NCBI GenBank assembly: GCA_900548515.1
Contig: URKU01000004.1
Coordinates: 1-64,000, forward strand
DNA length: 64,000 nt
Direction of reading: 5' to 3'
Source of the DNA: an uncultured Collinsella sp.
GTDB lineage: Bacteria > Actinomycetota > Coriobacteriia > Coriobacteriales > Coriobacteriaceae
The translations under genes and the position numbers were made by a program. The notes beneath the pieces were generated by a model, which ran no database searches, was not told where the DNA came from, and saw only the letters and a program-made list of their open reading frames with translations. Shown here in pieces: positions 37,244 through 46,907 of this stretch. Each line of letters begins with the position of its first letter. Positions within the stretch are counted from its first letter, which is position 1.

Positions 37244-38142
37244 TACAGCACGCCTCCGATCATCAGCATCAGCTGCGCGGTGATGCAGCCGAAGATAAGC
37301 GAATCGCTACGATCGAGCATGCCGCCGTGGCCCGGGATAAGGTTGCCGGAATCCTTGACGCCCACGCCGCGCTTGATGCGCGACTCGATAAGGTCGCCGA
37401 TAACGCCCAGAATGGACACGACCACGCCGCACAGCAGCGCATAGGGCAGGCTGAGCTTGTAGAAATGCGTCGCCCACAGGATGATCCAAATCAAAACCGA
37501 GCCCAGGATGCCGCCGGCAAACCCCTCCCAGCTCTTTTTGGGAGAGATCTTGGGAACCATCTTGTGCTTGCCGATACGGCTACCTACGATGTAGGCAAAC
37601 GAGTCGGAGACCCAAAGGGACGCGCAAACGCCCACTGAAAGCAGGGCGCCGGCAAAACCGGGCACGGCATCGCGCAGCAGCACGATAGCCGACAGCATAA
37701 AGCCAGTGTAGATGGGACCCATGAGCGTCACTGCCACATCAGAGATGCGGGTACGCGGCGACCAGACATACCAAATGCCCACAGCGAGCATCAGGGCAAA
37801 AAGCAGGGCATTCAGCAACATCGAATCGCCCAACGCCGACAGCGGAAAGAGTACGGCGGCAGCGATACCCATGCGCTCGTTAGCCATCTTGCCATCGAGC
37901 CTTGTCATACGAAAAAACTCATAGCAGCACAGACCGCTCATGACAGAAACAAAGATGGCCGTGGGCACAATACCCAAAACCAGGCACAGGATAAAGACAA
38001 CGGCGTAGACGATACCGGCGGCGGCACGGGTAATAAAGCCCGCCAGCCACGAACCGGTGCCGCTCTTCGCTGCAGGCGCTCCCGCAGTGGCAGCTTTGCG
38101 CGCAGGCGTCTTGGGAGCAGATGCCTTGGGACGATCGGACAC
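37243..38142 (-). CDS. cdsA: Phosphatidate cytidylyltransferase
   Basis: Makes CDP-diacylglycerol for phospholipids. The 299-residue protein has an Ala/Lys-rich cytoplasmic N-terminus (about 35 residues), several hydrophobic segments and the family C-terminal signature SRIKRGVGVKDSGNLIPGHGG followed by DRSDSLIFG. GTG 38140-38142 is the start. It lies between uppS and dxr, a conserved order. Confidence 0.94.
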   Translation of the reverse strand: MSDRPKASAPKTPARKAATAGAPAAKSGTGSWLAGFITRAAAGIVYAVVFILCLVLGIVPTAIFVSVMSGLCCYEFFRMTRLDGKMANERMGIAAAVLFPLSALGDSMLLNALLFALMLAVGIWYVWSPRTRISDVAVTLMGPIYTGFMLSAIVLLRDAVPGFAGALLSVGVCASLWVSDSFAYIVGSRIGKHKMVPKISPKKSWEGFAGGILGSVLIWIILWATHFYKLSLPYALLCGVVVSILGVIGDLIESRIKRGVGVKDSGNLIPGHGGMLDRSDSLIFGCITAQLMLMIGGVL

Positions 38143-38144
38143 GA

Positions 38145-38939
38145 TTAAGCCTCCTCGGTCTTGCTCAGTCCACCAAACCTACGGTCACGGCCCTGATAGG
38201 CCAAAATGGCGTCGACAAGGCCCCAACGATCAAAGTCGGGCCAATAGGTATCGGTGACGTAGAACTCGGAATAAGCCACCTGCCACAGCAGATAGTTCGA
38301 AAGGCGCAGCTCACCAGAGGTGCGAATCACAAGCTCAGGATCGGGAAGGCCGGCAGTATAGAGGTGGGAAGCCACCATGTCGTCATCAATTGCGGCAGGA
38401 TCGATCTTACCGGCGGCAGCGTCGAGTGCAATCTGACGGACAGTGCGGGTAATCTCGGCACGCGCGCCGTAGTTGACGGCAAGCGCCAGCGTCATACCGG
38501 TGTGATCGGCGCACTCGGCAAGACCGCGTTCAAAAACGTCGCGGGTCTTCTTGGGCAGCGCGGAAATGTCGCCCAAAAAGACAACACGCACATTTTCGCG
38601 CTTCAGAAGCGGCAGCTCGTCGATAAACGTCTTGGCAAACAGATGCATCAAGACGTTGACCTCATGCTGCGGACGGTTCCAGTTTTCGGTAGAAAACGCA
38701 TAGGCAGAAAGCACGTCGACGCCCAGGCGCACGCAGGCGGTAATGATCTCGCGCAGCGAGAGGATACCTGCCTTATGACCCTCGGTGCGTGCAAGACCGC
38801 GCGACGTGGCCCAACGACCGTTGCCGTCCATGATGCACGAGATATGGTGCGGAATGTTATTGAGGTCAAGGTCGGAAAAACCGACGCCCGCAGGGGCGTC
38901 GGCAAAGTACTCGACCAGTTTATGCTCGTCGTATTGCAC
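38145..38939 (-). CDS. uppS: Undecaprenyl diphosphate synthase (isoprenyl transferase)
   Basis: cis-Prenyltransferase making the C55 lipid carrier for the cell wall. The 264-residue protein has HISCIMDGNGRWA with the catalytic Asp, GHKAG, YAFSTENWNRP and the C-terminal PELVIRTSGELRLSNYLLWQ. GTG 38937-38939 has GGAG seven bases upstream. Confidence 0.96.
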   Translation of the reverse strand: MQYDEHKLVEYFADAPAGVGFSDLDLNNIPHHISCIMDGNGRWATSRGLARTEGHKAGILSLREIITACVRLGVDVLSAYAFSTENWNRPQHEVNVLMHLFAKTFIDELPLLKRENVRVVFLGDISALPKKTRDVFERGLAECADHTGMTLALAVNYGARAEITRTVRQIALDAAAGKIDPAAIDDDMVASHLYTAGLPDPELVIRTSGELRLSNYLLWQVAYSEFYVTDTYWPDFDRWGLVDAILAYQGRDRRFGGLSKTEEA

Positions 38940-38940
38940 C

Positions 38941-39477
38941 TTAGATCTCCATGACCTCGGCTTCTTTTTCCTTCAGAAGCTCCTCGACCTTGGCGACATA
39001 CTCATCGGTGTGCTTCTGGACCTTGGCCTGCTCGCGACGGACATCGTCCTCGGTGAGTTCCTCATCGCGCTCGAGCTTGTTGTTGAAGTCGCGACGGATG
39101 TTACGGATAGACACCTTGGCCTGCTCGGCGTACTCGCGGCACTCCTTGACGAGCTCGCGACGGCGCTCCTCAGTGGGAGCCGGGAACGGCAGACGAACGG
39201 CGGTGCCATCGGAGTTGGGGGTAATACCCAGATCGGAAGCGCCGATGGCCTTGACGATAGCATTGATGAGTGCCTTGTCCCACGGCTCGATGAGCAGCAT
39301 GTGGGCCTCGGGAGTCTTGACGGCGGCAACCTGCGTGACCGGCGTGGGAACACCGTAATAATCGACGGTGATGTCGGACAGAATGTTGGCATTGGCGCGG
39401 CCGGTACGAACCTTGGAGAAGTTATGCTTGAGGGACTCGAGCGACTTGTCCATGTGGGCGGTGATGTTCTCTGCCAT
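38941..39477 (-). CDS. frr: Ribosome recycling factor
   Basis: Splits post-termination ribosomes with EF-G. The 178-residue coiled-coil protein has HMDKSLESLKHNFSKVRTGRA at the N-terminus, PFPAPTEERRRELVKE in the middle and ends with VEELLKEKEAEVMEI. ATG 39475-39477 follows the pyrH stop by two bases; pyrH-frr is a conserved pair. Confidence 0.97.
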   Translation of the reverse strand: MAENITAHMDKSLESLKHNFSKVRTGRANANILSDITVDYYGVPTPVTQVAAVKTPEAHMLLIEPWDKALINAIVKAIGASDLGITPNSDGTAVRLPFPAPTEERRRELVKECREYAEQAKVSIRNIRRDFNNKLERDEELTEDDVRREQAKVQKHTDEYVAKVEELLKEKEAEVMEI

Positions 39478-39479
39478 GC

Positions 39480-40202
39480 TTAATCCTCCTGATAGACGAG
39501 CGTGCCGACGGGCTCACCCGAAAGCGCGCGCTTGACGGTGTCCTCGCCATCGATGTTGAGGACCAAAATCGGCATACGGTTGTCCTGGCACAGTGCCGTA
39601 GCCGTGGAATCCATAACCTGCAGACCGCGGACGAGAACCTCGTGATAGGTAATCTTGTCAAAACGGACGGCATCGGCGCACTTGACGGGATCCTTGTCAT
39701 AGATGCCGTCAACCTTGGTGGCTTTAATCAGAATCTCGGCGCCGATCTCGCACGCACGAAGAGCCGCGGCGGTGTCGGTCGTAAAGTACGGATTACCCGA
39801 ACCGGCGGCAAAAATAACAACGTTGCCCTTGGAAAGGTGGTTGATAGCGCGACGGCGAATATAGGGCTCGCAGATCTCGTTCATCTGGATAGCGCTCATC
39901 ACGCGGCAGGGAACATCGTTATGCTCGAAGGCATCCTGCAGGGCGAGCGCGTTCATAACGGTTGCCAGCATGCCCATGTAGTCGGCCTGAGCACGCTCCA
40001 TGCCACCGGCAGCGCCTGCCATGCCGCGGAAAATATTGCCGCCGCCGACAACGACGCCGACCTCATGGCCAACGGCGAGCAGCTCCTTGACCTGCTTGGC
40101 AAGATGGTCGGTAACCTTGGGGTCGATGCCATATTGGCCGTCGCCCATCAGTGCTTCGCCGGAAAGCTTAAGAAGCACGCGTTTATATCGGATGTCGGAC
40201 AA
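39480..40202 (-). CDS. pyrH: UMP kinase
   Basis: Phosphorylates UMP to UDP; regulated by UTP/GTP in the family. The 240-residue amino acid kinase-fold protein has [25 protein letters not shown] and [18 protein letters not shown] 40200-40202 is the start, with AAGGAGG six bases upstream. It links the pyr operon products to nucleotide pools but lies in the translation/envelope block. Confidence 0.96.
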   Translation of the reverse strand: MSDIRYKRVLLKLSGEALMGDGQYGIDPKVTDHLAKQVKELLAVGHEVGVVVGGGNIFRGMAGAAGGMERAQADYMGMLATVMNALALQDAFEHNDVPCRVMSAIQMNEICEPYIRRRAINHLSKGNVVIFAAGSGNPYFTTDTAAALRACEIGAEILIKATKVDGIYDKDPVKCADAVRFDKITYHEVLVRGLQVMDSTATALCQDNRMPILVLNIDGEDTVKRALSGEPVGTLVYQED

Positions 40203-40261
40203 GGCGATCCTCCTTTAATTAGACTCTCAATATGATAACAAAGGCTTAACGGGGAGCCATG

Positions 40262-40297
40262 AAAAAGCAGGCTGTGAGTAAAACCCACAGCCTGCTC
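40262..40297 (-). terminator. Intrinsic terminator after tsf
   Basis: AGCAGGCTGTG and CACAGCCTGCT (arms 40266-40276 and 40286-40296 region) close a perfect stem followed by TTTTC on the minus strand, so rpsB-tsf can end here before pyrH. Confidence 0.85.
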
Positions 40298-40319
40298 ATT
40301 ACCAGCTACAAGAGCTTAT

Positions 40320-41189
40320 TTACTCGCCACGGACCAGACGGTCAAAGGCAACGACGGTAATGATGTCGCCAAGCTCCTTGGAGACCTGCTCAGCGTACTT
40401 CTTGATGGTGAGGGAGCTGTCCTTGATGAACTCCTGCTCGGTGAGCACGGACTGCTTGTAGAACTTCTCCAGACGGCCGACAGCCATCTTCTCCTGGATA
40501 GCCTCGGGCTTGCCGGACTCGGCAGCCTGAGCCATGTAGATCTGCTTCTCGTGCTCGACGGTCTCGGCCGGAACCTGATCGCGGGTGGCGCAGATCGGTG
40601 CGACGGCGGCAACCTGAAGGGCAACGTCGTGAGCGAAGGTCTTGAAGGACTCAGCCTGAGCGGTCTCGGCCTTTTCGAAGGCGAACTCGACGAGGACGCC
40701 GATCTTACCACCCATGTGGATGTAAGAAGCGAGCGCGCCGTTCTCGGCCTTGCGGGCAGCGAAGCGGGAGATCTTCATGTTCTCGCCCATGATGTGAATC
40801 ATCTCGGTGAGCTCGGAGGAAACGGTCTCCTCGCCCATCGGCTTCTCGAGCAGAGCGTCGACGTCAGCAGGCTCGGTGGTAGCGACAACCTCAGCGACCT
40901 TGGAAGCAAAGCCAGTGAACTTGGCGTTGGAGCCAACGAAGTCGGTCTCGCAGGAGAGCTCGAGCAGAGCGCCGGTCTTGCCATCCTCGGAGACGAACGC
41001 GGCGACAGCGCCCTCGTTGGTCTCACGGCCAGCCTTCTTGGCAGCCTTTGCAAGGCCGTTCTTACGCAGAACGTCGACAGCGGCGTCCATGTCGCCGTCA
41101 GCCTCGACGAGAGCCTTCTTGCACTCCATCATCGGGGAGTCGGTCATCTCGCGAAGCTGCTTGACCATAGCGGCGGTAATCTGGGCCAT
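40320..41189 (-). CDS. tsf: Elongation factor Ts
   Basis: Exchange factor for EF-Tu. The 289-residue protein begins MAQITAAMVKQLREMTDSP, carries MMECKKALVEADGD and LSCETDFV, and ends with the GDIITVVAFDRLVRGE region. ATG 41187-41189 has AAAGGA upstream; an ATG five codons earlier overlaps that site. It is cotranscribed with rpsB. Confidence 0.97.
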   Translation of the reverse strand: MAQITAAMVKQLREMTDSPMMECKKALVEADGDMDAAVDVLRKNGLAKAAKKAGRETNEGAVAAFVSEDGKTGALLELSCETDFVGSNAKFTGFASKVAEVVATTEPADVDALLEKPMGEETVSSELTEMIHIMGENMKISRFAARKAENGALASYIHMGGKIGVLVEFAFEKAETAQAESFKTFAHDVALQVAAVAPICATRDQVPAETVEHEKQIYMAQAAESGKPEAIQEKMAVGRLEKFYKQSVLTEQEFIKDSSLTIKKYAEQVSKELGDIITVVAFDRLVRGE

Positions 41190-41234
41190 TGTGGTTCCTT
41201 TCAAAGAGATGAAAAAGAATTAACTAAGACTGAT

Positions 41235-41963
41235 TTACTCGGCCTTGGGCTCAGCGGCCATCTCGGCCTCGGAGACCTGCTCCTTGCCGGAGCCAGCGAG
41301 GCAGGCGTCAGCCATGAGCTCGCACATAAGGGTGACAGCAGAGATAGCGTCATCGTTGCAGGGGATGCCGTACTCGACCTCGTCGGGATCGGAGTTGGTG
41401 TCGATCAGGGCGACGACGGGGATGTTCAGGCGCTGAGCCTCCTTGATGGCGTTCTCCTCGCGCTTGGTGTCGATGACGAAGAGAGCCTGGGGCAGACCCT
41501 TCATGTCGCGGGCACCACCGAGGTTGGTCTGGAGCTTAGTGAGCTCCTTGCCGAGAACAGCCTGCTCCTTCTTGGGGAGCACTGCCATGCGGCCGTCCTC
41601 GACCATGGCCTCGAGCTCCTCCATGCGGTTGATGCGGGAGCGGATGGTGACGAAGTTGGTCAGCATACCGCCGAGCCAACGCTGGTTGATGTAAGGCATG
41701 TTGGCGCGCTCAGCAGCGTTCTTGACGGCCTCCTGAGCCTGCTTCTTGGTGCCGACGAACAGCACGTTGCCGCCCTTAGCGACGTTCTTGACGAAGGTGT
41801 AGGCCTGGTCGGCATCAAGGATGGTCTGCTTGAGGTCGAGGATGTAGATGCCGTTGCGCTCACCAAAGATGAACGGCTTCATCTTGGGGTTCCAGCGACG
41901 GGTCTGGTGACCGAAGTGGCAGCCGGCCTCGAGCAGGGTGCGGATATTAATCTTGGTAGCCAT
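41235..41963 (-). CDS. rpsB: 30S ribosomal protein S2
   Basis: S2 is a late-assembling small-subunit protein. The 242-residue product has [32 protein letters not shown] and [15 protein letters not shown], then [15 protein letters not shown] 41961-41963 has AGGAGG six bases upstream. A promoter with a 17-base spacer lies 140 bases upstream. Confidence 0.97.
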   Translation of the reverse strand: MATKINIRTLLEAGCHFGHQTRRWNPKMKPFIFGERNGIYILDLKQTILDADQAYTFVKNVAKGGNVLFVGTKKQAQEAVKNAAERANMPYINQRWLGGMLTNFVTIRSRINRMEELEAMVEDGRMAVLPKKEQAVLGKELTKLQTNLGGARDMKGLPQALFVIDTKREENAIKEAQRLNIPVVALIDTNSDPDEVEYGIPCNDDAISAVTLMCELMADACLAGSGKEQVSEAEMAAEPKAE

Positions 41964-42104
41964 GTTAAACCTCCTGTGGTTTGCCTCCGCGCGGGGTCAT
42001 CCTCCAAAACCAACCCGGACATGTGCTACCAAAGCCCGGGCACCACGGTATGAAGTAGCCGCGCGTGCGTGATAAAAACATGTTGCCGTGAAGCAACCCG
42101 ATGA

Positions 42105-42133
42105 ATGATAGCAGGAATGCTTCTTCCTGCCAA
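42105..42133 (-). promoter_or_regulatory. Promoter of rpsB-tsf
   Basis: On the minus strand TTGGCA (42128-42133) and TATCAT (42105-42110) are 17 bases apart, and TGC before TATCAT gives an extended -10. The leader that follows holds a small GTTGC/GCAAC hairpin near 42080-42095 followed by TTTTT, a possible attenuator. Confidence 0.7.
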
Positions 42134-42182
42134 CCCGCAATCAAAACCACACACCTTGGCGGTTTTACACGGAACGCCCTTT

Positions 42183-43025
42183 CTACTCGCCACGGGGATG
42201 AGCCTGGGCCACGGCGTTCTTGAGCCGATCGGGCGTGAGATGCGTGTAGATTTGCGTCGTGGACAGGCTCGCATGGCCTAGCAGCTCTTGAACCGAGCGC
42301 AGGTCCGCACCGCCCTCGAGCAAGTCGGTCGCAAAGGTATGGCGCATCGCATGCGGGGCGATGTCGGCCGGAATGCCGGCGAGCGTCGCCAGCATATGGA
42401 ACCGCCGCCTGAGCATGGCGGCACTCATGCGATTGCCGCGCGCCGATATAAGCAGCGGATGCGGCCCGGTAGCGGGGTCACGGCGCTTTGCCCGAGCGAG
42501 CAACTCCGGCCTCCCCTCCTCAATATAGAGACGCGTCGCCTCGAGCGCACGACGATACAGAGGGACGATACGCTCCTTGCTCCCCTTGCCCCAAAGTCGC
42601 AGCGTTCGCTCGGACCAACCAATAGACTCCACGTTGAGCGCCGCGAGCTCCGAGATTCGCGCGCCGGAGGCATAGAGCAACTCAAGCATCGCCGCATCGC
42701 GCAGTCCCGCGGGCGTCGAGGTATCAGGCGTCTTGAGCAGCGCCTCAACCTGCTGGGTCGTAAGGACGCCCGGCAGGTCACGCGGCAGCTTGGGCGATGC
42801 GATCGCCGAGACCGCATCGCCCTCGACAATCCCCTCGGCAGCCATCCAGCGATAGAGTGAGCGAATGGCAGACAGGTGTGCCGCAAGGGTCCGAGCCGCC
42901 GCCTGGCCACGCGACAGCTCGGCCAAATAGGAACGAACGGTCCGTACGTCGGCGGCGCGAGCGTCGATGCCCTCGCGCTCGCACCAGGCAGCGAAGCGCT
43001 CCAGCCTCGAGCCATAGGCCGTCAC
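42183..43025 (-). CDS. xerC: Tyrosine recombinase XerC (N-terminus uncertain)
   Basis: Tyrosine recombinase for chromosome dimer resolution at dif. The catalytic residues are visible: R in YASGARISEL, K in GKGSKERIVPL, H-x-x-R in HAMRHTFATDLLE, H in LLGHASLSTTQIY and the nucleophile Tyr in that last block. GTG 43023-43025 is the first standard start, but the same frame upstream encodes a typical XerC N-terminus (VDSFIAYIARVEGLSPNT), so translation may really begin at ATA 43101-43103 (GGAGG nine bases upstream) or CTG 43089-43091, giving 302-306 residues. It follows trmFO. Confidence 0.9.
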   Translation of the reverse strand: MTAYGSRLERFAAWCEREGIDARAADVRTVRSYLAELSRGQAAARTLAAHLSAIRSLYRWMAAEGIVEGDAVSAIASPKLPRDLPGVLTTQQVEALLKTPDTSTPAGLRDAAMLELLYASGARISELAALNVESIGWSERTLRLWGKGSKERIVPLYRRALEATRLYIEEGRPELLARAKRRDPATGPHPLLISARGNRMSAAMLRRRFHMLATLAGIPADIAPHAMRHTFATDLLEGGADLRSVQELLGHASLSTTQIYTHLTPDRLKNAVAQAHPRGE

Positions 43026-43099
43026 CGTGTTGGGAGAAAGTCCCTCGACGCGTGCGATATAGGCGATAAACGAGTCGACGGTGTCGTACAGGTCAAAGG

Positions 43100-44437
43100 C
43101 TATGACCGGTCGCCTCCAAACAAGTCGGAACGCGTGGCCAAGTAGGCATCGAGGGCCTCGAGCGCACGGTCCGCATAGGCCTGGTAGCGGTCGCGCTTGC
43201 TGCGGCGCTTACCATCTTCGAGTGGCGGCACCAGGCCAAAGTTGACATGCATAGGCTGATAGCCCACGGTGGCAGGATCGGTCGCATAACCCACGAGCGC
43301 ACCCAGGGCGCCCACACGCGGCAACTCGACGCCCGAGGCACCGATAGCCTCGGCATAGGTGTTGAGCGCCGCGAGCAGACCTGTCGCCACGGCTTCCATG
43401 TACCCCTCGGTGCCGGTGATCTGACCGGCCAGGCGCACGCCGGTACCGGGCACGGCAAAGGTGCCATCGAGCACGTGCGGGGCGTCGACAAAGGTATTGC
43501 GGTGCATGACACCGTAGCGGAAGAACTCAGCGTTCTCCAGGCCCGGCACCATATGGAAGACGCGCTTCTGCTCGCCAAAGGTCAGGTTGGTCTGGAAGCC
43601 CACCAGGTTATAGGCGGTCTTCTCCTTGTTCTCGGCACGCAGCTGAATCGCCGCCCAGGGGCGACGTCCGGTACGCGGGTCGGTGAGGCCGACGGGCTTC
43701 ATGGCACCAAAGCGGATGGCATCCTTGCCCGTGCGCGCGACCTCCTCGGCGGGCTGGCAGGCCTGGAACAGATCGCCGCCCTCAAAGTCTTTGAGCACCA
43801 CGCGGTCGGCCGTGGTAAGCGCCTCGATAAAGGCCTCGTACTCCTCCTTGTTGAGCGGAGCGTTGAGATAGTCGCCGCTCCCCTGCTCCTCGTAGCGCGA
43901 CTGCGAGAACAGCACGTCCATATCGAGCGTGGAGGCATCGACGATCGGCGCCGCGGCATCGAAAAACGCAAGGGCGTCGCCGCCGACGAGCTTCATGACC
44001 TCTTCGCTCAGCGCCGGTGAACACAGCGGGCCCGCGGCAATGACCACGTGGCCCTCAGGAATCTGCGTGACCTCGCCGTGCACGACCTCGATATTGGGAC
44101 GAGCGGCAACCTCGGCCTCGACAAGCTCGGAAAACTTGGCGCGGTCGACCGCCAAGGCGCCACCGGCGGGAACAGCCGCGCGATGGGCGCAATCGAGCAG
44201 GACTGAACCCATGCGCTCAAGCTCGGCCTTCAGCAAACCAGCCGCGGAATCCGGACGGGTCGACTTAAACGAATTGGAGCAGACGAGCTCTGCCAGGTGA
44301 TCGGTATGGTGAGCCGGGGAGCTCACCTGGGGGCGCATCTCGCACAGCTTTACGGCAAACCCGCGATCTGCCAGCTGGATCGCGCATTCCGAACCCGCCA
44401 GACCGCCACCGATAACTGTCACCTGATCGAACTGCAT
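43100..44437 (-). CDS. trmFO: Methylenetetrahydrofolate-tRNA uracil-54 methyltransferase TrmFO
   Basis: FAD- and folate-dependent enzyme that makes T54 in the tRNA T-loop. The 445-residue protein begins QVTVIGGGLAGSECAIQLA (FAD dinucleotide site), has LAELVCSNSFKS with the conserved Cys, and GTEGYMEAVATGL near the C-terminus (GLLAALN follows). ATG 44435-44437 has AAGGTG seven bases upstream; a much longer frame upstream overlaps dprA and is not coding. Order dprA-trmFO-xerC is common. Confidence 0.96.
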   Translation of the reverse strand: MQFDQVTVIGGGLAGSECAIQLADRGFAVKLCEMRPQVSSPAHHTDHLAELVCSNSFKSTRPDSAAGLLKAELERMGSVLLDCAHRAAVPAGGALAVDRAKFSELVEAEVAARPNIEVVHGEVTQIPEGHVVIAAGPLCSPALSEEVMKLVGGDALAFFDAAAPIVDASTLDMDVLFSQSRYEEQGSGDYLNAPLNKEEYEAFIEALTTADRVVLKDFEGGDLFQACQPAEEVARTGKDAIRFGAMKPVGLTDPRTGRRPWAAIQLRAENKEKTAYNLVGFQTNLTFGEQKRVFHMVPGLENAEFFRYGVMHRNTFVDAPHVLDGTFAVPGTGVRLAGQITGTEGYMEAVATGLLAALNTYAEAIGASGVELPRVGALGALVGYATDPATVGYQPMHVNFGLVPPLEDGKRRSKRDRYQAYADRALEALDAYLATRSDLFGGDRS

Positions 44438-44451
44438 CTGCAAACACCTTT

Positions 44452-45387
44452 CTAATTGACACGTTTTCCATTGTGACCGAAGGGCGTCTGGGCGTGAAGG
44501 GCAAACTTGGAGGGCGCATACCTTCCATCCATCATGCGCTCGATGAGGCCCTCGAGCTCGAGCGACCCTAGGAGCTTGAGCACGCCGACGGCATCGAGCG
44601 AGACGAGCGCCGCGATGTCGTCGACCTTGAGCGGCGAGGCGATGAGCGCATGCATCACGGTCTGCTGCATGGGGTCCAGATCGGCGATACCGGGCGCATC
44701 GGGACGCGAATAGCGCAAGGTGCCGTAGATTCGCGAGATGGCCATCTCGATAGATTCCTCGTCGATGATGCAGCAGGCACCGTTCGCAATGAGGTAATTC
44801 GTGCCACGCGACTCGGGCGATAGGATCGACCCCGGCACGGCAAGAAGTTCGCGCCCCAAATCCATAGCAGCCTCGGCTGTAGAAAACGTCCCGGAAGGCA
44901 TACCCGCCTCGGATACAAAGAGGGCTTGCGACAGAGCCGCGATCACGCGATTGCGGCGCGGAAAGGCAAACTTGCGCGGACCCATGCCCCACGGAGAGAT
45001 CGACACGACCGCGCCACCCGTATCGATCGTGCGCGTAATAAGCCCCGCGCTCGAACGCGGGTATACCACGTCGGCGCCCGTCCCCAGCACCACAACGTGT
45101 TTGCCGCCGGCGTTGATCGCAGCCCAACCCGAGGCCTGGTCACAACCGACCGCGCCGCCCGAAACTACCGTCACTCCCGCCTCGACCGCCACCTTTGCCG
45201 CAAGCTCTGCCACGGCAAGACCATACGGCGAGGCCTTGCGCGCGCCGATGATGGAGAGCGCGGGTGTCGAAAGCACCTCGGGATTGCCGCGCACATAGAG
45301 CGTCTGGGGTACATCAGAAAGCTCCAAAACGGTCTCGGGATACAACGCATCACCTGGATGCAGCTCGAAGGCCCCCTCGGCCATCAT
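44452..45387 (-). CDS. dprA: DNA processing protein DprA (Smf)
   Basis: Binds incoming single-stranded DNA and loads RecA in transformation. The 311-residue protein has the Rossmann-like SIIGARKASPYGLA, VSGGAVGCDQASGWAAI, LGTGADVVYPRSSAGL and FPRRNRVIAALS, with a C-terminal winged-helix-like region. ATG 45385-45387 overlaps the comM stop (ATGA) and has GGAAGGAGG upstream. Confidence 0.95.
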   Translation of the reverse strand: MMAEGAFELHPGDALYPETVLELSDVPQTLYVRGNPEVLSTPALSIIGARKASPYGLAVAELAAKVAVEAGVTVVSGGAVGCDQASGWAAINAGGKHVVVLGTGADVVYPRSSAGLITRTIDTGGAVVSISPWGMGPRKFAFPRRNRVIAALSQALFVSEAGMPSGTFSTAEAAMDLGRELLAVPGSILSPESRGTNYLIANGACCIIDEESIEMAISRIYGTLRYSRPDAPGIADLDPMQQTVMHALIASPLKVDDIAALVSLDAVGVLKLLGSLELEGLIERMMDGRYAPSKFALHAQTPFGHNGKRVN

Positions 45388-46907
45388 TGGTCCCTCCTTC
45401 CCTGGTACATCGCCGCCTCGAGCACGTGGTCCTGCGTCACTTGCTCGCTCTCGGCGACATCGGCGATCGTGCGCGCAATGCGAACCAGGCGCACGATGCC
45501 ACGCCCTGTGAGATGTGTGCGTTTGGACAGGCCGAGTACGCATTTCTCGGCAGCATCATCGAGCTCAAAGGTCGAAACGACGCCGTCAATGGACCGCGCC
45601 TCGTCATCCTCGGCCTCGGCATCCGCATCGTCCATACGGGATTCGCGCCAAGCGCGAAAAGCGCGACCGCGCACAACGTAGTCACGTAACTCAGCCGACG
45701 ACATACCCTCCGCACCCTCGATAATCACTTGGGGGTCGGGACGGGTCACATCGATCATCATGTCGATACGGTCGGCCAAAGGACCGCGCAGTTTAGACCG
45801 ATAGCGCTCGACCATCGATGCAGAGCAGCGGCATGGCACCCCACGGTCGCCCAAAAAGCCGCAGGGGCAGGGATTGCTCGCAGCGAGCAGCTGAAAGCGC
45901 GACGGGAAGGTAAAGGCCCCGTCGACGCGTACGATCCTCACATAGCCGCGTTCGATGGGCTGACGCAGCGTCTGCAGCACACCCGTGGGAAACTCGGCAA
46001 GCTCGTCCAAAAAGAGCACGCCGCCATGAGCCCGGCTGATCTCTCCCGGGTGCACCGGGCGCCCGCCGCCGATAAGGCCTGCGGTCGAAATACTGTGGTG
46101 GGGACTGCGGAAGGGCCGGTGCCCCGCCAACAAGCCATCAATGTTCTCACCCAAAACCGAATGGATGCACAGCGCCTCCTGTTGATCCTCAACGGAAAGC
46201 TCAGGCAGGATGCCGGTCATACGGCGCGCAAGCATCGTCTTGCCCGATCCCGGGGACCCGATCATGAGCAAGCCGAGTTCTCCTGCCGCCGCAAGCGCCA
46301 TGCCGCGTTTGGCGACTTCCTGCCCCAGCACGTCGGCATAGTCGAGCTCAGGCTCAAAGGTCGCCTCGACGCCCTCGGAATCCAGATAGTGCCGAGCGGC
46401 ATCGCCCATACCATGGGCAAGCTGAGACAAATGATCGATAAAGCCGCAATCCACGCCCGCGAGTGGCACATGCCGGTCTGATCTGCCGGCGATAAAAGAC
46501 AGCCCCATGTCGCGAGCCAGCAGCTGAAACGCCACCTCGCCCTTGACAGGAAGCACCGTACCGTCCAGGCCAAGCTCACCAGCAATAAGACAACGATCGA
46601 GGTTGTCGCGGGGAATCTGCCCATCGGCCGCCAGAACCGCGATGGCGATGGGCAGATCAAAGCCGCTACCGGTCTTACGAATATCGCCGGGCGCCAGATT
46701 GACGGTAATGCCCGACCGAGGAATCTCGAAGCCTGCCGAACGCATGGCGCACCGGATACGCCCGCGAGATTCCATCACCTCCATGCTCGGGATACCGAGC
46801 ATCTGGATGCCCGGAACGCCACCGGCAAGCGAGACCTCGACCGTGACGTGAATCGCCTCGACGCCGCGGATGCAGGCCGCGTGAACGGCAAACGTCTCGA
46901 ACGCCAT
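45384..46907 (-). CDS. comM: ComM/YifB family Mg-chelatase-like AAA+ ATPase
   Basis: Hexameric helicase that promotes branch migration during recombination of imported DNA. The 507-residue protein has the N-terminal lon-like fold (LAGGVPGIQMLGIPSMEVMESRGRI region), GSPGSGKTMLA (Walker A), GGVLFLDELAEF (Walker B), CPCGFLGD with CRC zinc cysteines, and a C-terminal helical domain. ATG 46905-46907 overlaps the yraN stop (TGATG). It lies with yraN and dprA, and comEA-comEC are elsewhere in the window. Confidence 0.94.
   Translation of the reverse strand: MAFETFAVHAACIRGVEAIHVTVEVSLAGGVPGIQMLGIPSMEVMESRGRIRCAMRSAGFEIPRSGITVNLAPGDIRKTGSGFDLPIAIAVLAADGQIPRDNLDRCLIAGELGLDGTVLPVKGEVAFQLLARDMGLSFIAGRSDRHVPLAGVDCGFIDHLSQLAHGMGDAARHYLDSEGVEATFEPELDYADVLGQEVAKRGMALAAAGELGLLMIGSPGSGKTMLARRMTGILPELSVEDQQEALCIHSVLGENIDGLLAGHRPFRSPHHSISTAGLIGGGRPVHPGEISRAHGGVLFLDELAEFPTGVLQTLRQPIERGYVRIVRVDGAFTFPSRFQLLAASNPCPCGFLGDRGVPCRCSASMVERYRSKLRGPLADRIDMMIDVTRPDPQVIIEGAEGMSSAELRDYVVRGRAFRAWRESRMDDADAEAEDDEARSIDGVVSTFELDDAAEKCVLGLSKRTHLTGRGIVRLVRIARTIADVAESEQVTQDHVLEAAMYQGRRDQ

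Noticed and set aside
44438..45127. N-terminal extension of trmFO to 675 residues
   Set aside because: The extra part lies within dprA in another frame; ATG 44437 has a ribosome site and the conserved FAD motif begins there.
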